A stretch of 64,000 nucleotides of DNA from contig JANQAB010000002.1 of assembly GCA_024707265.1 (NCBI GenBank), positions 454,188 to 518,187 of the forward strand, in the 5' to 3' direction. Shown piece by piece: positions 48,543 through 57,976 of this stretch. The notes under the pieces are model-generated. The model had not been told where the DNA came from. It searched no databases and saw only the letters and a program-made list of their open reading frames with translations. This stretch comes from Sporocytophaga sp. GTDB lineage: Bacteria; Bacteroidota; Bacteroidia; Cytophagales; Cytophagaceae. The translations under genes were made by a program, and so were the position numbers. Numbering within the stretch: position 1 is the first letter of the stretch; each line of letters opens with the position of its first letter.

Positions 48543-49935
48543 TTGAAAATTTATATTCCAAATATTATTCTTCTTTTGCTGTGCCTGATTAGCAGGATTC
48601 TAACATCACTTTATTATGTGGAAGATGTAGAAAATCTTCGTTATGCATTAAGTGTAGTGGATTTCAATTGGGCGCTTCACAATGCTAACTATGTTGGCGC
48701 ACCCTTGTTCGTCGCAATCACAAAGGGTGCCTATTTTATTACAGGTAATTTGCCAGTCGCATTTTCCATGATTGGAGCGCTTGGACTTTTTTTTACTTAT
48801 ATATTTTACCTTAAACGTTCTACAGGTACCTCTGGTATCTCTGGAAGGTGGACTTACAGCGTTGCTCATATTCTTTAGCCAGGCTCTCTGGCTTACCAGT
48901 AACAGGTATCTTCCTGATGTGCTGGCAGTGTCGGGCCTTATGGCTTGTTTCTATTACCTTGTTCCGGATCACTATCAAATAAAGCAGGTTTACAAAGGAT
49001 GCTTTGTTGCCGGTCTTGTATTGGGTATAAAATTAACTTACTTCCCATTTCTGATTGTTCCCCTTTTGTATGCTTTTATCAGTAACAGTAAGTTTCTTCC
49101 TTGTATGGGATATTTTTTACTTGGAGTGGTTCTTTGGCTTATGCCGGTTATTGTCGCTACCGGGTGGACAGAATTTCTTAGCCTTTCGATTGAATACATA
49201 AAAAACTACTTTATATCCGGATTAACAAATTTTGAAGTTGCTCAGGTATTTAGTTTTTTAGAAAACTTATGGGCAGATGGACTTGGAGGTTTTTGGATTG
49301 ATAAAAGTCCATTTACACTCATCATTTCGATTGGAATTCTTTTTTGTACTTTTTTTGGAATTATCATATTATTAAGCTTTGACTATCCAAGGGCTAAAAA
49401 TTATGTCATTTCGGGTACATTCGGAATATATTCAGTCTGGGCTATTATCTTTTCAAATCAAAATCATGGTTCGGTAGATGTTTTGCCTCTTGTACCTTTT
49501 TTTCTGATTACGATTTCTTACGGGATTATTTATTTTATCGTAAATTATAACTATCTCTCAGCTAAATTAATGGTTCTGATATTTCTCATTACTTATATCA
49601 GCTTTACAATTTACCTTGTTGTTCAACATATGCATCCAACTGCTCTTGCTCAGGCAAAAATGTATGTGGATGAAATTAAAGGTGATAAAAATGAATCACT
49701 GAGTCTTATTTCTGTTCAATCAATAAATTACTACCTTGAGGCTCAAAAGGTGAAGGGAAAATTTTATAATGTGGAGTTGGATAAGGAAAAAATAGGGGGG
49801 CTAAAAATGGGAAAAGTTATAACAATAGGAGCAGGGCCCTTTCTTTTAAAACGGAATCCCAAAAAAGTGACGGCTTTTCACCATAACCCGGAAGTAAACC
49901 GAAATTGGGCAGATATATGGGTTTACGAATATTAA
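48543..49935 (+). CDS. Multi-pass membrane protein, frameshifted at a T-run
   Basis: The protein of about 460 aa has ten or more hydrophobic helices and a C-terminal soluble part. Early residues (YYVEDVENLRYALSVVDFNWALHNANYVGAPLF) and the loop NRYLPDVLAVSG recall GT-C-type or mannosyltransferase-like proteins that use lipid-linked sugars, but the match is weak. One extra T in the T8 run 48788-48795 breaks it; the repaired frame reads IGALGLFFLLIYFTLNVLQ. The start is TTG at 48543 and uncertain. RuvX follows 4 bases after its stop. Confidence 0.75.
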
Positions 49936-49939
49936 AAAT

Positions 49940-50356
49940 ATGGGTAGAATAATTGCGATAGATTACGGTAGAAAGAGAGTTGGGCTGGCTGTTACAGATC
50001 CACTTAAAATTATAGCAACTGCACTAGATACAATCGACGAATCTAAAGTCCTTGATTTTTTAAAAGCATATTGTACCAAAGAAAATGTTGAAACCTTTGT
50101 GGTAGGTATGCCAAAAACTTTAGACAATAATGATTCTGAAAATGCTAAATATGTAAAGGCTTTTTCTGAGAAATTGATTAAAGCTTTGCCCTCTATTCCT
50201 ATTCATTTTATTGATGAAAGATTTACAAGCTCCATGGCTTTAGATGCAATGATTGCAGGGGGAATGAAAAAGAAGGATAGAAGAGAAAAAGGCAATATAG
50301 ATAAAATCAGCGCTACGATTATTCTGCAATCTTTCCTTGAGCAGCAAAGACGATAA
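49940..50356 (+). CDS. ruvX: Putative pre-16S rRNA nuclease / Holliday junction resolvase-like RuvX (YqgF)
   Basis: The 138-aa protein has the RNase H-like fold of YqgF: MGRIIAIDYGRKRVGLAVTDPL with the first acidic residue (D8), TFVVGMPKTLDNN, FIDERFTSSMA and KKKDRREKGNIDKISATIILQSFL. It trims 16S rRNA in E. coli. It is co-transcribed with the membrane protein upstream, and a hairpin follows it immediately. Confidence 0.95.
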   Translation: MGRIIAIDYGRKRVGLAVTDPLKIIATALDTIDESKVLDFLKAYCTKENVETFVVGMPKTLDNNDSENAKYVKAFSEKLIKALPSIPIHFIDERFTSSMALDAMIAGGMKKKDRREKGNIDKISATIILQSFLEQQRR

Positions 50357-50376
50357 CACAACTTTGTTAAGTTGTG
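50357..50376 (+). terminator. Hairpin directly after ruvX
   Basis: CACAACTT (50357-50364), loop TGTT and AAGTTGTG (50369-50376) form an 8-bp stem starting one base after the ruvX stop. There is no T-tail, so termination strength is uncertain. It sits between convergent genes. Confidence 0.5.
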
Positions 50377-50381
50377 GTGAT

Positions 50382-51098
50382 TTATTGGTTAAGAGAATAT
50401 TCTGGCAATAATGCCATATATTCCAATATTTTTTTGGGACTCATATAATACTGGTCAATCCACTCATTATCATCTTCCATTTCGGGAAGGCTTCTCACGT
50501 AAGCTGCATATTCATAAAGCTGCCAACCCAAACCATGTCTTATAGTCCGGCGGTCAGTATCTTTTTCAAATTGAGATCTTGTATTAGGGAATATATAATC
50601 AAGAGCAACAGATGCCAATTCTTCCCCGCTTTTATTGATGTAAAAAGCTGTGTGTGCCAGTTCATGACCAATGACCCCAATCTGAGCATTAAATGACAAA
50701 CTTTTGAGGATAATATTATCCATGATCGGACTACTCTGGCTGCTGATAATTACCAAATATTCTCTTCGGTCCGTTTTTCTTAGAACAGTCCATAGATTTG
50801 GCTGTGAAGTAAGAGGGATATATGCAGGCTTCATTACAAATTTGATTTTTACCTCTTTCAGTTCAGGGAAATGCGACAGAGCTATCAAAGCCTGCAGTTC
50901 ATAGCCCTTAGGTAATATCTTGTTTTGCCCGAACTCTTTTAAAAGGCTATCATATTTAGAAATGTAGTCTGCTTTTTTATACTCCTTTTTGACTTCATAT
51001 TTAGCCAGACCCAGCTGTGCTGTTCCAGAATACAGACTGTTAGACAATGAGGCAATAAGGACTAACGTCAAAACCAAAATGCTGTTTCTCACCATCAT
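50382..51098 (-). CDS. HExxH zinc metalloprotease-like exported protein
   Basis: The 238-aa protein has a signal peptide (1-25) and the zinc motif H145-E-L-A-H149 (IGVIGHELAHTAFYI). E178 in FEKDTDRRTIRHGLG is a candidate third ligand, and the spacing resembles M48 and DUF-type peptidases. No membrane helix follows the signal. I do not recognise a specific family. It may be a periplasmic peptidase with envelope substrates. The gene is convergent with ruvX. Confidence 0.7.
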   Translation of the reverse strand: MMVRNSILVLTLVLIASLSNSLYSGTAQLGLAKYEVKKEYKKADYISKYDSLLKEFGQNKILPKGYELQALIALSHFPELKEVKIKFVMKPAYIPLTSQPNLWTVLRKTDRREYLVIISSQSSPIMDNIILKSLSFNAQIGVIGHELAHTAFYINKSGEELASVALDYIFPNTRSQFEKDTDRRTIRHGLGWQLYEYAAYVRSLPEMEDDNEWIDQYYMSPKKILEYMALLPEYSLNQ

Positions 51099-51235
51099 AT
51101 TAACTTACTTTAAATTGTTAGTCAGTACAATTTGCTTTAAAAATGTCTATTTAACCAATATATTTAATAAATCATTAATAAGACGGACGGGATTTCATTT
51201 ATATAAAAATTACCTGTAAAATAAAATATTGTTTT

Positions 51236-51282
51236 AAAACTATTCTGGTATGTTGAATCGAATCAAATACCAGAATAGTTTT
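51236..51282 (-). terminator. Terminator of the lipoprotein cluster
   Basis: AAAACTATTCTGGTAT (51236-51251) and ATACCAGAATAGTTTT (51267-51282) are a perfect 16-bp stem with a 15-base loop. It lies 5 bases beyond the last minus-strand lipoprotein stop codon. Confidence 0.85.
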
Positions 51283-51286
51283 ACTG

Positions 51287-51541
51287 TTACTTTTTGTCTG
51301 TACTATCACTCTCACTAGCCTGAGCATCAGCTTTCTCTGTGTCAGACTCAGCAGCTCCGGGAGCAGACGGTTTTGTATCTACAAGATTTGCGGGATCCAT
51401 GTCCTGAAGCACTTCATTGGGTACTCCATTAATCGTTAAAGTGTCTTTAAATGCAGCATCGACCGTTTCATAATCTCTGCCACAAGAAAACATTATACCC
51501 GCAGCCATCATTAACAATCCCGATTTGAATATTCTTTTCAT
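51287..51541 (-). CDS. Small acidic lipoprotein
   Basis: The 84-aa precursor starts MKRIFKSGLLMMAAGIMFSC with C20 as the lipid-carrying residue. The mature chain is acidic and disordered-looking (PGAAESDTEKADAQASESDSTDKK). The open frame extends upstream to 51754, but only the ATG at 51541 gives a signal peptide. It is the last of three adjacent small lipoprotein genes. Function unknown. Confidence 0.75.
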   Translation of the reverse strand: MKRIFKSGLLMMAAGIMFSCGRDYETVDAAFKDTLTINGVPNEVLQDMDPANLVDTKPSAPGAAESDTEKADAQASESDSTDKK

Positions 51542-51560
51542 CGCATTGCTATTTTTGATT

Positions 51561-51803
51561 TCATTCTCTAGTTCTCCCATTGAAAAACCATGCATTGGTA
51601 CCGTGTGCCCCCTGTTGTCCTTCAATTGGACCGTTTTCGGCTTCGGGACTTGCGCTATTATAATTGTATTCCGTGTTTTGGGATGCCCCTTCAGGCAATT
51701 CCCGCTCAGTATTGATGCTATAACTTTCGCTGTTGGTCTGGCTTTTACAACCAAACCCGAAAATTACCACTGCCAATGAAAGAGTTATTAAAATCTTTTT
51801 CAT
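51561..51803 (-). CDS. Small lipoprotein
   Basis: The 80-aa precursor starts MKKILITLSLAVVIFGFGC (C19 at the lipobox). The mature chain is rich in Ser, Asn, Glu and Gly and ends AHGTNAWFFNGRTRE. It lies 5 bases after one small lipoprotein gene and 19 bases before another. No family is recognised. Confidence 0.75.
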   Translation of the reverse strand: MKKILITLSLAVVIFGFGCKSQTNSESYSINTERELPEGASQNTEYNYNSASPEAENGPIEGQQGAHGTNAWFFNGRTRE

Positions 51804-51808
51804 AGTTT

Positions 51809-52276
51809 TTACCAGTTATATTGCTGCCATTCCTGCTTATAAGAGCTGGTATCCGCGTCTTTATTACTGCTATAGGCAGAGTCTGTTTCCGGATAACTTT
51901 GATCTATATAGGCTGTACTGTCAGTATAAGATTTTTTGACTGTTGGCGAAGGCTTTGAAGGATTTTTCTTTTCTGCGGCAATTTTCTTGTCTTCACCAGC
52001 GAAATAGGTGGATGCATAACTTCCTCCCATGCCCATCCCTGAAGCTCCCTGAAAATTTATTCGGGTTCTAGGAAAGCTGTAAGCATAACCGTCAGAATCA
52101 ACATTGCTTTCTTCATCTTCAGATATTTGCTTTTTTGTTGACGAACTGGCAGTAACATTCCCCTTGTTAACGCCTTTGGTATTCATATAGGATTTCCCTC
52201 TTGATCTGCCTTTGCTACTGCAGGATCCCAATACCAGGGAAAAAATTATCATGCCATAAAATATCCTTCTCATCAC
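51809..52276 (-). CDS. Serine-rich lipoprotein
   Basis: The 155-aa precursor has a lipoprotein signal (MMRRIFYGMIIFSLVLGSC, C19). A basic stretch (SSKGRSRGKSYMNTKG) comes first, then low-complexity Ser/Lys/Asp/Tyr sequence ending EWQQYNW. It is the first gene of the three-lipoprotein set, which shares one terminator. The pattern suggests surface or periplasmic filler proteins; function unknown. Confidence 0.75.
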   Translation of the reverse strand: MMRRIFYGMIIFSLVLGSCSSKGRSRGKSYMNTKGVNKGNVTASSSTKKQISEDEESNVDSDGYAYSFPRTRINFQGASGMGMGGSYASTYFAGEDKKIAAEKKNPSKPSPTVKKSYTDSTAYIDQSYPETDSAYSSNKDADTSSYKQEWQQYNW

Positions 52277-52368
52277 ATACCTCCTTTTATAAAATTAAGT
52301 TGTGACTCTTAGGAAATGTTTTTTGAGAAAATATTATATGTTGATAATTAGCTTGTTATCGACAGGCT

Positions 52369-53217
52369 CTAGGGAAGTGAGAAAGAAAAAATATCTACAG
52401 ATTCTTGATCAAAAAAGAAAGCCTTTTTGTCGCTTAAAAGAGCAAAATTGTAAAGCTTTTCGGTCGGGAGTTTTATTTCTCTCGCATTTTTGGTATAAAG
52501 GTCAAGAACAACAAGCTTGTTGTCTTTAATGTAATAAAGATTGTTTTTGATGAAGCTGAAATAATCTACTCCTTGAACTTGAATTCTTTCTTTGAGATTA
52601 CCCATATTATCAAATATTAGAATCCCGGAGTTTTTATCGTTAATAAATAACAAATTCTGGTACTCCCTTAAAAAGGTTAAGTCATAATTCTGGGGATTCA
52701 GTATAAGCTCAAGAGGATTTCTGATATCAAGTTTATGAAAAGTGAGATTATATTTTTTCAAAGAAAAATCTGTCTCATCTACAAGCCATATGTTATTGTC
52801 GGATGAAGGAGCAGCTATTCTGGCAAAGCCAACAAGCTCTTCATTTAAGTCGGTATTGGGAGAAGGTGTGAGAAACCTGTTTAAAAACAGGTACTGTTGA
52901 AAATTTCTGTAGAATACAAAGATGTTTACATTTCTCCATGCTTCCAGCAATGTCACATTGCTTTTTTTCTGAGGAGAAAAGGTCAACAAATAATTTCCGT
53001 CCGAATCAAATTTACTGACATTGCCATTGGCATCAGCAGTATAAAAATTGAAATAGGTGTCTATGGAAACTTTTTTTACAGTACTGTTGATTTTTACTGT
53101 TTTTAGATATGTGAGATCATTTTCCTGGGCAATTGAATTTTGGAGAGAAATGAATAACAGGATTGAGGAAATAAAAAATTTAATTCCTGAATTCTTTAAG
53201 CTCAAGTTTATTTCCAT
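52369..53217 (-). CDS. Exported beta-propeller-like protein
   Basis: The ATG at 53217 (MEINLSLKNSGIKFFISSILLFISLQNSIAQ) gives 282 aa with a signal peptide; an ATG at 53256 adds 13 residues. Repeats such as VSIDTYFNFYTADANGNVSKFDSDGNYLLTF and GILIFDNMGNLKERIQVQG look like propeller blades (NHL/6-bladed type). The gene overlaps the end of lpxH by 38 bases. Role unknown; such proteins are frequent in Bacteroidota envelope operons. Confidence 0.72.
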   Translation of the reverse strand: MEINLSLKNSGIKFFISSILLFISLQNSIAQENDLTYLKTVKINSTVKKVSIDTYFNFYTADANGNVSKFDSDGNYLLTFSPQKKSNVTLLEAWRNVNIFVFYRNFQQYLFLNRFLTPSPNTDLNEELVGFARIAAPSSDNNIWLVDETDFSLKKYNLTFHKLDIRNPLELILNPQNYDLTFLREYQNLLFINDKNSGILIFDNMGNLKERIQVQGVDYFSFIKNNLYYIKDNKLVVLDLYTKNAREIKLPTEKLYNFALLSDKKAFFFDQESVDIFSFSLP

Positions 53218-53949
53218 CAAATTCTGCATAAGTATAATAATTAATCCAATCTCCAATATTGATATAAACGGAATTAGCCCCTACTTTCATCTCAAGTTTC
53301 AGATGTCTATGGCCAAAAATATAATAATCCCTGTGTTTGAGATTTTCCTGTTCAATGCAATACTGGTAAAGAAATTCTTTGTCGCCCAAAAACACCTCTC
53401 CATGTTTACGGGTTTTGTTTCTGCTGCTTTTGGAAAAATAGTTTGCAAGTCCTATACCAATATCCGGATGGATCCAGCTAAAAAGAAATTGACAAATGGG
53501 ATTATGAAAGAATTTTCTGAGCAATTTAAAAGTTCTTTCTCCCGGCCCCAATGCATCACCATGCCCTATCAGAAATTCTTTGCCTGAAACCGTTAGTTCT
53601 ATTGGATTTCTATAAACAGGAATATTTAGTTCTTCCGTGAAGTAATTGAATATCCACATATCATGGTTTCCTGTAAAAATATATATGGGAATACCAGCAT
53701 CTGACAATTCTGCAAGTTTGCCCTGAAGCCTGATAAATCCTTTGGGAATTACATGTTTGTATTCAAACCAGAAATCGAATAAATCACCCAATAAATAAAT
53801 TGCCTGAGCTTCATTTCTGATCGATTCCAACCAAGCTACAATTTTTTTTCCCGAATTAGGCTTTCTTCTGCAGTTGGGACACCTAGGTGGAAGTCTGAAG
53901 CGAAAAATATTTTTTTCCCCGGAGGAAGTGAATTAATTACCTGTTTCAT
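53180..53949 (-). CDS. lpxH: UDP-2,3-diacylglucosamine diphosphatase LpxH, frameshifted at a T-run
   Basis: LpxH hydrolyses UDP-2,3-diacylglucosamine to lipid X in lipid A synthesis. The open frame from 53830 lacks the N-terminal metal site. Upstream, the ATG at 53949 encodes MKQVINSLPPGKKIFFASDFHLGVPTAEESLI with the DxH motif. The two parts join if the run at 53842-53849 (8 bases) had 9. Then REKKIVAWLESI, LLGDLFDFW, TGNHDMW and IFGHRHLKLE give the full metallophosphatase set. The start overlaps the upstream gene by 17 bases. The missing base is probably a base-calling error. Confidence 0.9.
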
Positions 53950-54562
53950 CAATTAAAAACAAAACAACTTCTTTTGGGCGTTGCTCTGCATTTGAAGAAG
54001 ATTTTGATCCTGTTATTATAGAAATCAAAGATGGTGAATTTTTCTGATACTTTTCTCCCAGATGTCTGATTCCATCACCGCGAGAAAGTAAGACCTGGTC
54101 AACAAATGCAATGATGATATGAACGTTGGCATGGTAGTATGATGGAGATTGAATTTGTTGTTGATTGGAAGAAACTATTATACTCCCGGAATCTGCTAAC
54201 AGGGATTCACAACTTGATATAAATAGATTATTATCAGAAAGTTTTTCAATCTTATTCTGACACTTTATTCCAAAATCTCCTGCCATATCACTGATAAGTG
54301 TTTCAGCACTATATGCAGTATAGTTTTTTTTCTGCTTTACAAATTTGACAAAGGCGTTATGAAAATGAACAGTTGATTCGCAGTAGATAAAAGTACCCCC
54401 TGCCCTTGTAAAATGTTCAGCAAATGTTACTCCCGGATCTTCAGGTTGATCTAAACAATAGATAGGGGAGGAAAAGTCAGGAGTGCGAGCTGCTCCCTGA
54501 ACGGTAGAACTCGCACTCCTGATTTTATTAAAAATTTTGTCTTTTGATAAATTGAATCCCAT
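53933..54562 (-). CDS. LUD domain protein (LutC/YkgG-like)
   Basis: The 209-aa protein has the LUD-domain features ADSGSIIVSSNQQQ and HIIIAFVDQVLL with a C-terminal PKEVVLFLIDE. LutC belongs to lactate utilisation, but stand-alone LUD proteins next to ftsH are common in Bacteroidota and have no known role. Its start overlaps the ftsH stop by one base, and its end overlaps lpxH, so it is part of a tightly coupled operon. Confidence 0.85.
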   Translation of the reverse strand: MGFNLSKDKIFNKIRSASSTVQGAARTPDFSSPIYCLDQPEDPGVTFAEHFTRAGGTFIYCESTVHFHNAFVKFVKQKKNYTAYSAETLISDMAGDFGIKCQNKIEKLSDNNLFISSCESLLADSGSIIVSSNQQQIQSPSYYHANVHIIIAFVDQVLLSRGDGIRHLGEKYQKNSPSLISIITGSKSSSNAEQRPKEVVLFLIDETGN

Positions 54563-56670
54563 TAATTATTTGGCTGATCTCCCTCTTCTTCTTGTCTTAC
54601 CTTTTCAGACTGAGATTCTGATTCTTTCTTTTTTTCTTGTTCTGAAATCTTTGCTTTGTGTTCATCTTCAAGATTTTTCAAAGCATTAGTATTTAAATCA
54701 ACATTACCATCGCCTGATACTTTTCTATTCGTGTAAGCCTGATAAGTTGTTTCTCTTTCAAATGGCCTTTTCCCGATTAATACTTCCAGATCAGTCTGGA
54801 AAATGATTTCCCTTTTTAGGAGTTCCTGAGCAATTAATTCAAGCTCCTTTCTCTTATCAGAAAGAAGTTGTTTAGTTCTATCGTACGCTTCCTGAATAAT
54901 TGTCCTTACTTCCTGGTCAATTGTTTCAGCAGTAGCTTCTGAATACGGCTTGTTAAAAGAGTATTCGCTTTGTTTTGAATCGTAAAATGAAATATTTCCT
55001 ATTTTACTATTCATACCATACATGGTTACCATGCTGTACGCCATTTTAGTGATTCTTTCAAGGTCACTTAATGCACCGGTAGATATTTTACCAAAAACGA
55101 TTTCTTCTGCAGCTCTTCCTCCAAGTGTCATACACATTTCATCAAATAATTGCTCTGTAGTGTAAAGGAACTGCTCTTTTGGCAGGTATTGGGCGTATCC
55201 AAGGGCAGCTATACCTCTAGGAACAATACTTACTTTTACCAAAGGATCTGCATGCTCCAGGAACCAACCAGCAACGGCATGACCTGCTTCATGATATGCA
55301 ACAATCTTTTTCTCTTCCGGAGAAATAATTTTGTTTTTCTTTTCAAGACCACCGATAACACGGTCAATCGCATCTTGAAAATCATTCATATCAATTTCCT
55401 GCTTATCTTTTCTTGCCGCAATTAAAGCTGCTTCGTTACAAACGTTTGCTATTTCGGCCCCTGCAAAGCCAGGAGTTTGTGCTGCCAGTTTTTTTGCATC
55501 GAGTTCCTTTGACAGTTTCAATGGTTTTAAATGCACATTGAAGATTTGTTCTCTTCCTACAATATCTGGTTTGTCAATGCTAATTTGTCTGTCAAAACGT
55601 CCTGGTCTCAAAAGAGCAGAGTCAAGAACGTCAGGTCTGTTTGTTGCCGCAAGTATGATTACTCCTGAATCAGTAGAAAATCCATCCATCTCCACAAGTA
55701 GTGAGTTAAGGGTGTTTTCTCTCTCATCATTAGCACCAGGAATTTGTCCTCTACCTCTCGAACGTCCTATGGCATCTATCTCATCTATGAAGATAATACA
55801 AGGTGCTTTTTCTTTAGCTTGTTTAAATAAGTCACGCACCCTTGCTGCTCCAACTCCCACAAACATTTCCACAAAGTCAGAACCTGAAAGAGAAAAGAAT
55901 GGTACACCCGCTTCTCCCGCAACTGCTTTAGCCAGCAAAGTTTTTCCTGTACCCGGAGGGCCTATCAAAAGCGCTCCTTTAGGAATTTTACCGCCCAGTT
56001 TGGTAAACTTGGTAGGATTCTTAAGGAAGTCTACAATTTCTTTTACTTCTTCTTTGCCTTCTTCAAGACCTGCCACATCAGCAAAGGTGATTTTTACTTT
56101 ATTTTCGGCATCAAACAGCGCAGCTTTTGATTTTCCGATGTTAAAGATCTGTCCACCAGGACCGCCAGATGTCATTCTTCTCATAAGGAACCAGAATCCC
56201 AGTAGAATAAGGAATAATAGTCCCCAGTTTACAAGGAAGGTGGAGAAATCGGATCTTTCATTGTCAACTTCAAAAGCAGCTCTCTGGTCTTTAGGCACCT
56301 TACTTGCCAATTTGTCCATATCTTCCTCAAACTTATCTACAGAGCTAATCTGAAACTGGAAGTGAGGTCCTTGGGTAAGGGCAAACGGTCCCTTCTGAGC
56401 AAATTTATCTTTATACTTTTCATTTTCAAGAGCCGTATCTTTAAGATATACCTCTACATATTTCCCGTTTACAACCACTACCTTTTTTACATCATGACTC
56501 AGATACATGTCTTTGAACTTCTCCTTGTTGATTTCAATGACAGAATTGTTCTTGTTAAAGTAGGTAATACCGAATACCAGCAACAGGAGGATGATTATAA
56601 CCCATATCTGATAATTTGGCTTTTGTGGTGATTTTGGAATGATCTTCTTCTTGGATTTATTATCAGTCAT
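54562..56670 (-). CDS. ftsH: ATP-dependent zinc metalloprotease FtsH
   Basis: The 702-aa membrane protease has two membrane helices (about 22-38 and 147-163) around a small periplasmic domain. The AAA module has Walker A GPPGTGKT (237-244), Walker B IIFIDEID (292-299) and the SRH region. The protease domain has H460-E-A-G-H464, and the C-terminus is acidic/Lys-rich (from about residue 675). It degrades membrane and short-lived cytoplasmic proteins, including LpxC in E. coli. RsfS lies 23 bases upstream; a LUD gene overlaps its stop. Confidence 0.97.
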   Translation of the reverse strand: MTDNKSKKKIIPKSPQKPNYQIWVIIILLLLVFGITYFNKNNSVIEINKEKFKDMYLSHDVKKVVVVNGKYVEVYLKDTALENEKYKDKFAQKGPFALTQGPHFQFQISSVDKFEEDMDKLASKVPKDQRAAFEVDNERSDFSTFLVNWGLLFLILLGFWFLMRRMTSGGPGGQIFNIGKSKAALFDAENKVKITFADVAGLEEGKEEVKEIVDFLKNPTKFTKLGGKIPKGALLIGPPGTGKTLLAKAVAGEAGVPFFSLSGSDFVEMFVGVGAARVRDLFKQAKEKAPCIIFIDEIDAIGRSRGRGQIPGANDERENTLNSLLVEMDGFSTDSGVIILAATNRPDVLDSALLRPGRFDRQISIDKPDIVGREQIFNVHLKPLKLSKELDAKKLAAQTPGFAGAEIANVCNEAALIAARKDKQEIDMNDFQDAIDRVIGGLEKKNKIISPEEKKIVAYHEAGHAVAGWFLEHADPLVKVSIVPRGIAALGYAQYLPKEQFLYTTEQLFDEMCMTLGGRAAEEIVFGKISTGALSDLERITKMAYSMVTMYGMNSKIGNISFYDSKQSEYSFNKPYSEATAETIDQEVRTIIQEAYDRTKQLLSDKRKELELIAQELLKREIIFQTDLEVLIGKRPFERETTYQAYTNRKVSGDGNVDLNTNALKNLEDEHKAKISEQEKKKESESQSEKVRQEEEGDQPNN

Positions 56671-56693
56671 TTTGCTTATTATAAAAAATTAAA

Positions 56694-57062
56694 TTAATCT
56701 TCAATATTAATGATTTTAGCGTCTCCCCAAAGTTCTTCAAGTCCATAAAATTGTCTTCTGTCGCGCTTAAAAACGTGGGCTACCACCTGTACGTAATCCA
56801 GAAGTATCCATTCTTTGTTGGTTTTACCCTCCTTGCGCCATGGATTTTGAGCTGTTCCTTTATAAACTTCTTCTTCTATAGAGTCTGCAATTGCATCAAT
56901 TTGTGTATCCGAACCACCTGTACAGATAATAAAATAATCTGCCACCGCATTCTTAATACTTTTTAAATCTATTATTGTTATGTTAGTAGCCTTTTTTTCC
57001 TTCATTCCTGATACTATCAGGTCTTTCAGATCTTCTTTTTCTTTAACTATTTTTTCTTTCAC
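56694..57062 (-). CDS. rsfS: Ribosome silencing factor RsfS
   Basis: RsfS binds L14 and blocks subunit joining in starving cells. The core TNITIIDLKSIKNAVADYFIICTGGSDTQIDAIADSIEEEV, WRKEGKTNKEWILLDYVQVVAHVF and RRQFYGLEELWGDAKII is complete. The open frame runs to 57182, but the upstream 40 residues are not family-like. I chose the GTG at 57062, which gives 122 aa, the usual length. It is divergent from birA and heads the ftsH unit. Confidence 0.93.
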   Translation of the reverse strand: MKEKIVKEKEDLKDLIVSGMKEKKATNITIIDLKSIKNAVADYFIICTGGSDTQIDAIADSIEEEVYKGTAQNPWRKEGKTNKEWILLDYVQVVAHVFKRDRRQFYGLEELWGDAKIINIED

Positions 57063-57116
57063 TCTTAAATTAAAATTAATTTTGATTCTTAGTTCATCTA
57101 CAAATATAGAAATACC

Positions 57117-57887
57117 TTGTACAATATTACAGCCAACACGCTTTTTATCGGAAAACCTTTGATTTATCTGCCATCTTGTCATTCAACCAATGAGATTGCC
57201 GCAGAAATGGTTCAAAGTTCGAATATTACGGAAGGAACGACTATCATTGCAAATTTCCAAACAGCAGGAAAGGGGCAAAGGGGTAATTCATGGGAATCTC
57301 AAGAAGGTAAAAATCTGATGTTTTCAATCATTTTAAAACCTTCAATTCTTTCTCCTACAGAGCAGTTTCAGCTAAATATTACAATTTCACTTGCCGTATC
57401 TGAGTTTTTAACAACTTATCTGGGAAAAAAGATCAAGGTGAAATGGCCCAATGATATTTTTTTTGAGGATAAGAAAATTTGCGGAATTTTAATACAAAAT
57501 TTTATTAAATCTTCAAAAATTGAAACTTCAATTGTAGGAATTGGCATCAATATCAATCAAATCGAATTTACGGAGGGTAAGGCTACTTCTTTAGCCAAAG
57601 TTCTTGCAAAAGAATTTGATCGGAACGTTCTCTTAAATGAATTCCTATTATTCCTGGAAAAAAATTATCTGCAATTAAGAAATGGAGGACTTGAAAGTCT
57701 TAAAATCAGATACATTGATAGTTTATACAAGGTTGGGGAGATAAGTTTTTACAAGACAAAGGAAAATGTTTTTAAAGGAATGATCATAGGAGTAGATGAG
57801 ATCGGTCAACTTTTGATCAAAGAGAATGAAAATATTCACTCATTTCAGTTTAAAGAGGTTGAATTTCTTAATATTATGGATAAATGA
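57117..57887 (+). CDS. birA: Biotin--[acetyl-CoA-carboxylase] ligase BirA (no repressor domain)
   Basis: The 256-aa protein activates biotin and attaches it to the carboxylase carrier protein. Start TTG at 57117 gives MYNITANTLFIGKPLIYLPSCHSTNEIAAEM, the usual Bacteroidota N-terminus. FQTAGKGQRGNSWESQEGKNLMFSIIL holds the biotin- and ATP-binding GxGRxG-like loop. KWPNDIFFEDKKICGILIQ contains the catalytic lysine. An N-terminal DNA-binding domain is absent, so it is the monofunctional type. Confidence 0.93.
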   Translation: MYNITANTLFIGKPLIYLPSCHSTNEIAAEMVQSSNITEGTTIIANFQTAGKGQRGNSWESQEGKNLMFSIILKPSILSPTEQFQLNITISLAVSEFLTTYLGKKIKVKWPNDIFFEDKKICGILIQNFIKSSKIETSIVGIGININQIEFTEGKATSLAKVLAKEFDRNVLLNEFLLFLEKNYLQLRNGGLESLKIRYIDSLYKVGEISFYKTKENVFKGMIIGVDEIGQLLIKENENIHSFQFKEVEFLNIMDK

Positions 57888-57976
57888 ACTGAATTCGTTG
57901 AATTTAATAAACCAACTGGGTATATTTGCTAAAGAGAAAAAATAAATCTAAACTTAATTTTAAACTTTTGCTATCA

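Noticed and set aside
55538..56353. 271-codon open frame on the plus strand opposite ftsH
   Set aside because: It is a mirror of the conserved ftsH coding strand, has no homology that I recognise, and its length follows from ftsH codon bias.
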